From positions 1 to 20,435 of the forward strand of contig JBOGWY010000161.1 of the NCBI GenBank assembly GCA_050694015.1: a stretch of DNA of 20,435 nt, read 5' to 3'. This DNA is from JBOGWY01 sp050694015. GTDB taxonomy: Bacteria; Actinomycetota; CADDZG01; WHSQ01. Positions 13,459 to 20,435 of this stretch are shown piece by piece. The notes below the pieces were generated by a model. It did no database searches. It was not told where the DNA came from and saw nothing but the letters and a program-made list of their open reading frames with translations. Within the stretch, counting starts at the first letter, position 1. Each line of letters begins with the position of its first letter. A program made the position numbers and the translations under genes.

Positions 13459-14685
13459 TTATCCCTTCGCGGTCACCTTGAAGACGTCGAAGCCGCGAGT
13501 GATGTCGTTGGAGTACACGTACTTGGTGCCCTTGTAGAACTTGGAGCTCCAGCTGACGCCGCCGTCGGGCTGGAACCAACCGATCTCGCTCAGGTTGCCG
13601 ATGGAGTTCTCGCCCACCGCGAGACCGGTGGCGTCCTCGACGTTGAGAAGGCGAGTCCCCGCCGTGTACCAGGAGATCGCAACCTGCTTGCCGTCGTCGG
13701 AGATGTCGAAGACGTGGCTCGTGCAGGCTCCGGGGCCCCCCTGGCCATCCTTGGCAAGGACGATCTCGTTCGGCTCGTACACACCGGTGAGCACCGGGAC
13801 GAAGCCGCTCTCGAGCCGGTAGAAGTACAGCGCACCGCCGGGGCAGGGGTAGGCACCGCCACCGCCGCCCTCGTCACCGACGATGAGGCCGGCGTCGTCG
13901 GGAGTGAACTTCGCATCGTGCGTGATCGAGCAACCCGGGCACTGGAAGCTGAACTGCAGCGTCGGGTTCTCGACGTCGGTCGTGTCGTACAGCTCGATGT
14001 TGTCGACACCAGCGGTCACGGCCTGCGTCCCCTTGCTGTTGAACGAGATGTCGTGCGGGCTGTGGCCGAGCGCCATGACGGTGTTGACGAGCTTCGGCTT
14101 CGCGGGGTTCTTGATCGACCAGATCTGGATCTCGCCGCGAGGGTTACCGACGTCGGAGTCGGAGTTGTAGATGTACGGCTTCTTCGGGTGCGCGGTCACG
14201 TTGTGCGAGCCGCGCGGGATCTCGGCGATGCCGAGCGGCTTCGGCTTCTTCGGGTTGGTGATGTCGATCGTCATGAAACCCTTCTTGCCGACCATGAGAC
14301 ACGAGTCCGGGCCCCCGGCCGAGTCGGCGGCCATGATCAGCGTCTTCTGGTCGTGGCTGATCTGGATGTCGCTCTGATACACGGCGCACTTCAGCCACGC
14401 GACTTCCTTGACCTTCTCGGGGTTCGTGATGTCGATGACGTGGAGGCCGCCGCCGTCTTTGGTGGTCGCGAAGGAGCCGGCGAACGCGTAGTCGCGGCCC
14501 TTGATCGTCGCGAACTCCATGTCGGACCCGCTCGAGTAGCCGATGTTCGCGATGATCTTCATATTCACGCCCTCACCCTTGAGGGGCGCGTTCTTACGTG
14601 CTGCACCCGCAGGGGTCGCGATCGCACCGGCGATGAGCCCGGCGACAGCAGCGCCCGCGATGAGCACTCTGCTCGCTCGCTTCAT
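13459..14685 (-). CDS. Secreted LVIVD-repeat beta-propeller protein
   Basis: 408 aa, with AAGGGAG well placed before the ATG at 14685. Residues 1-28 are a signal peptide ending AGAA. The body carries LVIVD-type propeller blades: GGGLHVIDITNPEKVKEV, KGFMTIDITNPKKPKPLG, GEIQIWSIKNPAKPKLV, NIELYDTTDVENPTLQF, TRLLNVEDATG and TRGFDVFKV. Cys pairs are visible at CPGC and in PCPGG. LVIVD proteins are extracellular and generally of unknown ligand; no enzyme active site is evident. It is the most downstream gene of the minus-strand secreted block and ends against a strong hairpin. Confidence 0.82.
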   Translation of the reverse strand: MKRASRVLIAGAAVAGLIAGAIATPAGAARKNAPLKGEGVNMKIIANIGYSSGSDMEFATIKGRDYAFAGSFATTKDGGGLHVIDITNPEKVKEVAWLKCAVYQSDIQISHDQKTLIMAADSAGGPDSCLMVGKKGFMTIDITNPKKPKPLGIAEIPRGSHNVTAHPKKPYIYNSDSDVGNPRGEIQIWSIKNPAKPKLVNTVMALGHSPHDISFNSKGTQAVTAGVDNIELYDTTDVENPTLQFSFQCPGCSITHDAKFTPDDAGLIVGDEGGGGGAYPCPGGALYFYRLESGFVPVLTGVYEPNEIVLAKDGQGGPGACTSHVFDISDDGKQVAISWYTAGTRLLNVEDATGLAVGENSIGNLSEIGWFQPDGGVSWSSKFYKGTKYVYSNDITRGFDVFKVTAKG

Positions 14686-14753
14686 GTGCCTCTCCCTTTC
14701 TCTTCCTGCTTTGCCCTAAATGACGTAGTTCGGCGGAGTTACCGGGTTTCCTG

Positions 14754-14794
14754 TTGGAGCCTCGCCGGCCCGCGACGGACCCGGCAGGCTCCAA
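14754..14794 (-). terminator. Hairpin between paralogue 1 and the LVIVD gene
   Basis: TTGGAGCCT (14754-14762) pairs with AGGCTCCAA (14786-14794), and GCCGG (14764-14768) with CCGGC (14781-14785), with one bulged base. It lies eight bases past the stop of the gene at 14802. No T-run follows, so it may attenuate rather than fully stop transcription into the LVIVD gene. Confidence 0.5.
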
Positions 14795-14801
14795 GCCATG
14801 G

Positions 14802-15488
14802 TTATTTCTTGAGCGTGAACGTCTTCGTGAGTGTCATGAAGTCGAGCGGCATGTTGCTGGTGGACAGGAATGCCGAGGGCACCGCGCTGATCGAGCCGCC
14901 GAAGATGTTGGTGCCCGGGGTGATCTTCGAGCCCTTCTTGGCCTTGATCAGCTTGCCGGGGACGGGGATCGTGATCGTGCCTTTGGCAGCGTCGAAGCTC
15001 GCCTGGACGAGGCCGATCTCTTCGCAGGTCGTGATGTTCCCCTCGTTGACCGTGCAGTTGCCCCGCACGAAGAACGGCTGCATTCCAGGGTCCCGAGGCG
15101 GGGGGCACTGCCCCGAGGTCGGGTCGCAGATGCCGCGGCTGTAGTTCGTGAACTTGCCGTCTAGTTCGACGAACTCGCCGTCGACGTTGAGGTCCCACGT
15201 GTAGCGCGTGATCTCGGGCATGCCGCCGAGCGGCGGGAGCGAGTTCACCACGATGATGAAGTTGACCGTCTTGGAGTCGCCGGAGATCTCGGCCCCCACG
15301 AGGTCTTGCCCGAGCCCATCGCCGATCGGACCGATGGAGGGATCGACGGCGGCTCCCCAATCGCCGACAGCATCCTTACCAACCTTCGTGGCCTTGGATC
15401 CTTGGGCGACCGCGACATTGCCGGTAGCGCCGATCGCCAACAGTGCGACCATTGCGGCTGCGACCGATACGATCCTTGCTCGTTTCAT
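14802..15488 (-). CDS. Secreted 228-aa protein, tandem paralogue 1, unknown family
   Basis: Signal peptide 1-29 (MKRARIVSVAAAMVALLAIG, cleavage near VAQ), with GAAAGGAAC before the ATG. The mature protein begins with a KDAVGDWGAAVDP segment, similar in style to the DxxGD openings of beta-sandwich (DOMON/CBM9-like) domains, followed by strand-like segments. The centre has four cysteines (GICDPTSGQCPPPRDPG, RGNC, TTCEE), probably two disulfides. The C-terminal third (TITIPVPGKLIKAKKGSKITPGTNIFGG) is again strand-rich. The same architecture and the same length recur in the next gene upstream. No catalytic motif is apparent; function unknown. Confidence 0.75.
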   Translation of the reverse strand: MKRARIVSVAAAMVALLAIGATGNVAVAQGSKATKVGKDAVGDWGAAVDPSIGPIGDGLGQDLVGAEISGDSKTVNFIIVVNSLPPLGGMPEITRYTWDLNVDGEFVELDGKFTNYSRGICDPTSGQCPPPRDPGMQPFFVRGNCTVNEGNITTCEEIGLVQASFDAAKGTITIPVPGKLIKAKKGSKITPGTNIFGGSISAVPSAFLSTSNMPLDFMTLTKTFTLKK

Positions 15489-15516
15489 CGAAGTTCCTTT
15501 CGTCCCCCAGCTGCGG

Positions 15517-16203
15517 CTATCCCTTGACTACGAAGGTCTTGGTCACGGAGAGGATGTCCATAGGAGCGTTGCCTGAGGTCAGGAACGTGGACGGGGCCGC
15601 CGCGATCGTGCCGCCGAAGATGTTCGCCGCCGGCGTGATCTTCGAGCCCTTCTTCGCCTTGATCATCTTCGCGGGGACGGGGATCGTGATCGAGCCGGTG
15701 GCCGCGTCGAAGGTCGCCTGCACGACACCGATCTCCTCGCAAGTGGTCACGTTCGAGCCTTCGATCGCGCCGCAGTTGCCCCTGACGAAGAACGGCTGCA
15801 TGCCGGGATCGCGCGGCGGTGGACACTGCCCCGAGGTCGGGTCGCAGATGCCGCGGCTGTAGTTCGTGAACTTCCCGTCCAGCTCGACGAACTCGCCGTC
15901 GACGTTCAGGTCCCAGATGTAGCGGCTGATCTCGGGGACACCACCCGTCGGCGGGAGGAGGTTCAGCTTGATAACGAAGTTGATCGTCTTCGAATCGCCG
16001 GAGATCTCGGCCGCGATCAGGTCTTGAGCCAGCGGGTCGCCGAGCGGACCGAGCGTGGGGTCGACGTTGGCGCCCCAGTCACCCGCGGCGTCCTTGCCGA
16101 CGACGGTCGGTTTCGCCTTCTTGGCCGCCACCGCGCTCGGTGGTGCGACCATGCCGGCGATCAGGCCGGTCATCACCAGTGCGATCAATGCACGTGTCTT
16201 CAT
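15517..16203 (-). CDS. Secreted 228-aa protein, tandem paralogue 2, unknown family
   Basis: Signal peptide 1-27 (MKTRALIALVMTGLIAGMV, cleavage near VAA), with AAGGGGAG before the ATG. It aligns without gaps over nearly all of paralogue 1: VGKDAAGDWGANVDP, ISGDSKTINFVIKLN, the four-Cys centre, and IKAKKGSKITP. Across 51 central residues only one differs, while the signal peptides and C-termini differ more. It is 28 bases upstream of paralogue 1 on the same strand, so the two are likely co-transcribed. This is either a recent duplication or older copies homogenised by gene conversion. Confidence 0.75.
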   Translation of the reverse strand: MKTRALIALVMTGLIAGMVAPPSAVAAKKAKPTVVGKDAAGDWGANVDPTLGPLGDPLAQDLIAAEISGDSKTINFVIKLNLLPPTGGVPEISRYIWDLNVDGEFVELDGKFTNYSRGICDPTSGQCPPPRDPGMQPFFVRGNCGAIEGSNVTTCEEIGVVQATFDAATGSITIPVPAKMIKAKKGSKITPAANIFGGTIAAAPSTFLTSGNAPMDILSVTKTFVVKG

Positions 16204-16382
16204 GTGTCTCCCCTTGTGCGTTCTTTACGTGACGTCCACCTAAGAACTGGGTTCGACGGCAGTACAGGCGGTCCTGCCGCCGCGCGATATGTCCGTTTGG
16301 GGCGGCGGGGGCCGCAGGGGATGACAGGCGCGCGGCGAAGTTGTGCCTTCACGGACGGATCGAACCTTCTAGGAGTCACACG
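16204..16382. other. Divergent intergenic region, 179 bp
   Basis: This gap separates the minus-strand secreted block from the plus-strand M28 peptidase gene and must hold promoters for both. I see no convincing -35/-10 pair. GGCGG-TCCTG-CCGCC makes a small hairpin near 16270. AGGAG at 16371-16375 is the ribosome site for the peptidase. Confidence 0.5.
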
Positions 16383-17411
16383 ATGAGAACGAAGACGTTC
16401 CTCTTTGGCGCGCTGGTCGCGGCGCTGGCGATCCCCGCGTTCACGGGCTCGGCCCCCGTGTCCGCGGCGAAGGGTCCGCCGAAGTTCATCGACCTCGACA
16501 AGGTGCCCAAGCCGAAGATCACGGGGGCGCAGATCATCGCCGGGCTCGAGGACTTCGTCGACCGGTTCCCGCTACGTCAGAATATGCTTCCGAACAACGC
16601 CGCGGCGGCGGAGTTCCTCGCCCAAGAAGCCAAGAAGAACGGCTTCAAGGTCAAGATCCTCGAGTTCGAGGTCGGCAGTCCCGCGCGCACGGTGAGGGTC
16701 GTCGAGGCGCTCAAGCCGGGGACGACCAAGCCGGACGAATGGATCAGTTTCATCGCGCACTACGACATCGTCTCGGGTGGTGGCGTCACGGTGCAGGGCG
16801 CGTACGACGACGGCAGCGGCACGAACATCCTGCGCTACTTCGGCAAGGCGTTCTCGAAGATCAAGATGAAGCGCACGATCGCGCTCCTCTGGTTCGACGC
16901 CGAGGAGAACGGTCTGCTCGCGTCGCAGGCGTACGCCGAGTACCTGAAGAAGAAGGGCCAGAAGATCCACGCGGGCATGGGCTTCGACATGGTCGGCATC
17001 GGCTATCCCGCGAACTACTGCATCTGCATCTACCACGGCCCGCTCCCCACCGACCCGGCGCTCGCGGTACCGATCATCGACCACGTCAACTTCGAGTACC
17101 TCAAGTACCCGAAGGGTGACGGTGGCCCCGGCGCGACGGCGAAGTGGCCGATCGGAACCGACGGGCACGTGTGCAGTTGCGGGGTGAACATCCGTAACTC
17201 CGACGAACAGAACTTCGCCGAACAGGGTTGGTTCACGATGCGCTGGACCGGCATGCGCACCGCCGCGGACTATCCGGGCTACCACCAGCCGTGGGACACG
17301 GTTCCGTTCATGGAGCTCGTCGCCGGGGGCCGCGACATCCTCGAGGAAGGGACCGAGAACACGTTCAAGTCGGCGTACTACACGACCTTCGTGCTCGACC
17401 ACCTGCCCTAA
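16383..17411 (+). CDS. Secreted M28-family zinc metallopeptidase
   Basis: 342 aa from ATG 16383, seven bases after AGGAG; a longer frame adds 14 unsupported residues. Signal peptide 1-28 (LFGALVAALAIPAF, ending VSAA). The co-catalytic zinc site is complete: His126 and Asp128 (HYD), bridging Asp142/143 (AYDDGSGT), Glu174-Glu175 (DAEENG, general base and ligand), Asp202 (FDMVG) and His301 (YHQPWDT). M28 enzymes are aminopeptidases or carboxypeptidases; specificity is not readable here. Extra cysteines (NYCICIY and HVCSCGVN) may form disulfides near the site. It is followed 61 bases later by an exported phosphoesterase on the same strand. Confidence 0.88.
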   Translation: MRTKTFLFGALVAALAIPAFTGSAPVSAAKGPPKFIDLDKVPKPKITGAQIIAGLEDFVDRFPLRQNMLPNNAAAAEFLAQEAKKNGFKVKILEFEVGSPARTVRVVEALKPGTTKPDEWISFIAHYDIVSGGGVTVQGAYDDGSGTNILRYFGKAFSKIKMKRTIALLWFDAEENGLLASQAYAEYLKKKGQKIHAGMGFDMVGIGYPANYCICIYHGPLPTDPALAVPIIDHVNFEYLKYPKGDGGPGATAKWPIGTDGHVCSCGVNIRNSDEQNFAEQGWFTMRWTGMRTAADYPGYHQPWDTVPFMELVAGGRDILEEGTENTFKSAYYTTFVLDHLP

Positions 17412-17472
17412 CCGTTTTGTGAGCACATAGCCGCGTTTTCACGCCTGCAGCTGCAGAAGAAAAGGGAGAGCT

Positions 17473-18966
17473 GTGGACCGTCGGGAGTTCCTGAAGAAGA
17501 CGGCGGTCGTCGCGGGAGCCGGCGCGGCATCGACCCTCGTCACGCCGGAGCTCCTCCGGGCCGCGACACGGACGCCGAGCGTCCTCGACCTTCCGCCGGT
17601 CGAATCTCCGATCGACACCGTCGTCGTGTTGATGATGGAGAACCGCTCGTTCGATCACTACCTCGGATGGCTGCGCACCGACGAGGTCTACATCGAACAG
17701 GGGCTCAGCCGCTACGGGCCCTCGTTCCGCGTTGACGGCGACAACGAGCAGACCTTCGTCGCTCCCGACGGAGAGCCGATCGATACGTACTACCTGCCCG
17801 AGAAACCCGACGAGGAGAATCCGTACCGCGGTTGCGAGCATCCCGATCCCGGTCACGGGTGGGACGACGGGCGCGCGCAGCGCGACGGTGGGTTCCTCGC
17901 CGAGGGCAGCGAAAACGATCTCTATGCGCTGGGCTATTACCGCGAGGAAGACATCCCCTACTACGCGCGGCTGGCGCGCGAGTTCACGGTCTTCGACAAC
18001 TACCACTGCTCGCTGCTCGGCCCGACGTTCCCGAACCGTGAGTACCTGCACTCGGCACAGTCGGGCGGGACGAAGGACAACACGATCCCGTTCGAGAGCC
18101 GCGGTTTCCAGTGGGAGACGATCTGGGACCGTCTGATGTCGGCCGGGGTTCCCTCCGGTTACTTCTTCGTCGATCTTCCCGTCACCGCGTTGTGGGGGGA
18201 GCGTCTGATCCCGGTGACGCATCACATCGAGCAGTTCTTCGGTCGAGCGGCGACGGGCACGCTTCCGAACGTCACCTTCGTCGATCCCGGTTTCACTACC
18301 GGCTTCCGCACCGACGATCATCCGTACTGCGACATCCGCGCCGGGCAGCGTTACGTCTACAACATCATCAAGGCGGTCGTTGAGTCACCGCAGTGGGAGC
18401 GGACCGCGTTGTTCATCACCTACGACGAGTGGGGTGGATTCTTCGATCACGTCGCGCCCCCGCACCTCCCGGACGACCGCGCGAGCTCCAACGACGAGGA
18501 GGACTTCAGCCAGGCCGGCTTTCGCGTGCCCACACTCCTCGCATCGCCGTTCGCGCCGAAGGGCTTCGTCGACCATCAGGTTTACGACCACACGTCGATC
18601 CTGCGCTTCCTCGAGTGGCGCTTCCTCGGGGCTCCACCTCGGGGGCCGGGCGGCAAGGGCTGGTACCTCACCAAGCGCGATCGCTTCGCGCGCAACATCG
18701 GCGACAGCCTGATGCCCGACAACCCGGTGATGGAGTTCGACACCTCGGATCCCTTCCAGGTGCCGGTGACGTCGGCACCGTGTCCGGGCGAGGAGCTGGA
18801 GGGTCTACCGATCCCGTCGCTGCCGACCGCGACCGAGCAGCAGCGCTACCTCGAGATGCACGGCTTCGAGCAGGCGTTGCTGGCCGGCTACTTCGAACGC
18901 GCCGGGTACAAGGTCGACCTGCGTACGCCACCTTCGGAGGCCTTCTCGAAGAGTTGGGCGTCGTAG
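17473..18966 (+). CDS. Tat-exported phosphoesterase of the phospholipase C/acid phosphatase superfamily
   Basis: 497 aa from GTG 17473, after AAGGGAG. The N-terminus RREFLKK plus AVVAGAGAAS is a Tat signal. Residues 50-64 hold the family signature VVVLMMENRSFDHYLG (metal-binding Glu56-Asn57). Further conserved parts are DHYHCSLLGPTFPN-like sequence at ~176-190 (NYHCSLLGPTFPNREY) and ITYDEWGGFFDHV with Asp318-Glu319 and Asp325-His326, the second metal/nucleophile region. Members hydrolyse phospholipids or phosphomonoesters outside the membrane. Position next to a PhoB/RegX3-type regulator fits phosphate scavenging. Substrate class is not settled by sequence. Confidence 0.87.
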   Translation: MDRREFLKKTAVVAGAGAASTLVTPELLRAATRTPSVLDLPPVESPIDTVVVLMMENRSFDHYLGWLRTDEVYIEQGLSRYGPSFRVDGDNEQTFVAPDGEPIDTYYLPEKPDEENPYRGCEHPDPGHGWDDGRAQRDGGFLAEGSENDLYALGYYREEDIPYYARLAREFTVFDNYHCSLLGPTFPNREYLHSAQSGGTKDNTIPFESRGFQWETIWDRLMSAGVPSGYFFVDLPVTALWGERLIPVTHHIEQFFGRAATGTLPNVTFVDPGFTTGFRTDDHPYCDIRAGQRYVYNIIKAVVESPQWERTALFITYDEWGGFFDHVAPPHLPDDRASSNDEEDFSQAGFRVPTLLASPFAPKGFVDHQVYDHTSILRFLEWRFLGAPPRGPGGKGWYLTKRDRFARNIGDSLMPDNPVMEFDTSDPFQVPVTSAPCPGEELEGLPIPSLPTATEQQRYLEMHGFEQALLAGYFERAGYKVDLRTPPSEAFSKSWAS

Positions 18967-18975
18967 CGGCGCCGT

Positions 18976-19653
18976 CTAAGGGACGAACTTGTAGCCGAGC
19001 CCCCGGATCGTCAGGAGGTGCTCCGGATCGCGCGGGTCCTTCTCGGTCTTGGCGCGCAGTCGTTTGATGTGCACGTCGAGCGTGCGCGTGTCCCCGACGT
19101 AGTCGGGACCCCAGATCTGGTCGATGATCGAGTCGCGCGTAACGACCCGGCCCGCGTTCTCCATCAGCAGTGCGAGGAGGTCGAACTCCTTGCGCGGAAG
19201 GTGGACGATCGCGCCGTGCACCGTTGCCTCGAAGCGAGCGACGTCGAGCCGTATGTCGCCTCCCTCCAGCACATCCTCACCGTCGACGTCGGCTTGTCCT
19301 CTTCGGAGCACCGCCTTGATGCGCGCGATCAGCTCGCGGGTGCTGAACGGCTTCGTCACGTAATCGTCGGCCCCGAGTTCTAGCCCCACCACCTTGTCGA
19401 TCTCGGAGTCCTTCGCGGTGAGCATGATCACCGGCACCGACGATTCGCGCCGTATCGCGCGACACACCTCCTCACCACTCATCCCCGGCAACATGAGATC
19501 GAGCAGCACGAGGTCGGCCCCAGCCGTCTTGAACCGTTCGAGGCCCTCTACTCCGTCTCGGACCCACGCGATGTCGTAACCCTCGCGGGAGAGCTGATAT
19601 TCGAGGGCGGTTCCGATGTTGTCTTCGTCCTCGATCAAGAGGATCTTCGTCAC
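18976..19653 (-). CDS. OmpR/PhoB-family response regulator (RegX3-like)
   Basis: 225 aa. The receiver domain (1-~115) has the acidic pair Glu8/Asp9, phospho-acceptor Asp52 (LLDLMLPG), Thr79 and Lys101 (VTKPFS). The winged-helix effector domain (~130-225) shows the usual LPRKEFDLLALLMENAGRVVTRDSIIDQIWG and DVHIKRLRAKTE, ending in LLTIRGLGYKFVP. The start is GTG 19653, five bases after AGGAGAA. It overlaps the stop of the kinase gene (GTGA), so the two are translationally coupled. It resembles phosphate-responsive regulators, but that family also covers many other signals. It converges on the phosphoesterase gene, nine bases apart. Confidence 0.88.
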   Translation of the reverse strand: MTKILLIEDEDNIGTALEYQLSREGYDIAWVRDGVEGLERFKTAGADLVLLDLMLPGMSGEEVCRAIRRESSVPVIMLTAKDSEIDKVVGLELGADDYVTKPFSTRELIARIKAVLRRGQADVDGEDVLEGGDIRLDVARFEATVHGAIVHLPRKEFDLLALLMENAGRVVTRDSIIDQIWGPDYVGDTRTLDVHIKRLRAKTEKDPRDPEHLLTIRGLGYKFVP

Positions 19654-20435
19654 GAGTTCTCCTCGCGTTGCGCGACCGGCACTCGAACGGTGAAGGTGGA
19701 ACCTTCGCCGAGCTGGCTCTTCACGCTCACGTGGCCTCCGTGCAACTCGGCGACGTGTTTCACGATCGAGAGTCCAAGGCCGGTTCCACCGCTCCCACGC
19801 GCGCGGTCCGCGTCCACGCGGAAGAACCGCTCGAACACACGCGCCTGGGCTTGCATGGGTATGCCGGCGCCGGTGTCCTCGACCGCGAGGACGGCGTCGC
19901 TCTCGTTGCCGGTCACCCGGACCTCGATGCGGCCCCCTGCGGGCGTGTAGCGGATCGCGTTGTCGATCAGGTTCCTCACCATAAGACCGAGTTGTTGTTC
20001 GTCACCGCGGATCATCACGCCTGGCGTCGCGTCGGTGGACAGGTCAAGCCCCGCCGTTTCGGCCGCGTCCTTCAGCTGTACCGCTTCTGCATGCGCGACC
20101 TCTCCCAGATCGACGTGCTCGGACGAGAAGTGAGCCGGGTCTTCGAGGCGCGACAGGTCCAGTAGGTCCTGAATCAATCGCCCGAGCCGGTCGGATTCGC
20201 CGACCAAACGAACCGCGAAATCTTTCGCAGTGGCCGGATCGTCGTCGATCGCCTGCGCGATCGCTTCGGCGAGTGCTTGCATCCCCGCGACCGGCGTCTT
20301 CAGTTCGTGCGACGCATTCACGACGAATTGCCTGCGGACCTGCTGCGTCCGTGGTTCCTCCGTGATGTCCTGCAGGAACACCACGACCTCTCCCTCACCG
20401 AGGGCTTCGGCGCGGACCCGTACCTGGGTGCGCGC
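19650..20435 (-). CDS. Sensor histidine kinase (PhoR/SenX3-like), partial, N-terminus beyond right edge
   Basis: The visible part is 261 codons; the frame is open to base 20435, so any start near 20384 is internal. It begins with the end of a PAS-like sensor segment (GEGEVVVFLQDITEEPR). It continues into a dimerisation/phospho-acceptor domain with the H-box (NASHELKTPVAGMQ), then the ATPase domain: N-box (RNLIDNAIRYTP), G1 (VEDTGAGIP), F-box (FERFFRVD) and G2 (GGTGLGLSIVKH). All catalytic boxes are intact. It phosphorylates the overlapping regulator downstream. The sensor and membrane parts lie outside the window, so the signal is inferred only from the neighbouring phosphoesterase and the kinase type. 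Confidence 0.88.
   Translation of the reverse strand, partial: ARTQVRVRAEALGEGEVVVFLQDITEEPRTQQVRRQFVVNASHELKTPVAGMQALAEAIAQAIDDDPATAKDFAVRLVGESDRLGRLIQDLLDLSRLEDPAHFSSEHVDLGEVAHAEAVQLKDAAETAGLDLSTDATPGVMIRGDEQQLGLMVRNLIDNAIRYTPAGGRIEVRVTGNESDAVLAVEDTGAGIPMQAQARVFERFFRVDADRARGSGGTGLGLSIVKHVAELHGGHVSVKSQLGEGSTFTVRVPVAQREENS

Noticed and set aside
13417..15144. A 575-aa plus-strand frame opposite the LVIVD gene
   Set aside because: It is the complement of a well-supported gene with a signal peptide and LVIVD blades; composition is Val/Asp/Arg-rich noise.
1..20435. tRNA, rRNA or a CRISPR array anywhere in the window
   Set aside because: No cloverleaf-like segment, rRNA-like stretch or regularly spaced repeat series was seen on either strand by eye.

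Overview
The window is GC-rich, dense, mostly G/C-ending coding sequence. It most resembles an uncultured Actinomycetota genome: a PimB-like GT4 mannosyltransferase, a SenX3/RegX3-like two-component pair, a long-chain polyprenyl diphosphate synthase, and frequent GTG/TTG starts. That placement is inference; no rRNA or tRNA is present to confirm it.

Layout. (1) 1-710: the left end of an IS21-family insertion sequence, with a partial istA running off the window. It has cut a small secreted-protein gene whose start and signal peptide survive at 711-817, preceded by a possible structured leader. (2) 996-3741, minus strand: an ECF sigma factor with a membrane-anchored C-terminal extension, a solute-binding lipoprotein and a CDF-type cation transporter, apparently one operon. 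(3) 3849-5739: a small membrane protein (minus), then yjbQ and a polyprenyl diphosphate synthase (plus). (4) 5912-6568: a basic helical protein with two tandem 52-residue C-terminal repeats, behind a recognisable promoter and palindrome. (5) 6685-8890, minus: GT4 glycosyltransferase, short HPF, TetR regulator. (6) 8987-9661: HD-GYP phosphodiesterase, converging on a large secreted BNR-propeller/vWA protein (9658-12240). (7) 12312-13380: an AbiEi-like/DUF559 nuclease-like gene bracketed by two related ~50-bp imperfect palindromes; this is the best candidate for an undescribed element. (8) 13459-18966: a block of exported proteins (LVIVD propeller, two tandem paralogues, M28 peptidase, Tat-type phosphoesterase). 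(9) 18976-20435: response regulator and a histidine kinase running off the right edge.

How they fit together: much of the right half is export and cell-surface biology. A phosphoesterase of the phospholipase C superfamily lies beside a PhoR/PhoB (SenX3/RegX3)-type pair, which suggests phosphate scavenging. The left half mixes envelope maintenance (prenyl carrier, mannosyltransferase, sigma factor with membrane tail) with a recent IS insertion. All functional statements rest on reading the translated sequence by eye; no searches were run.
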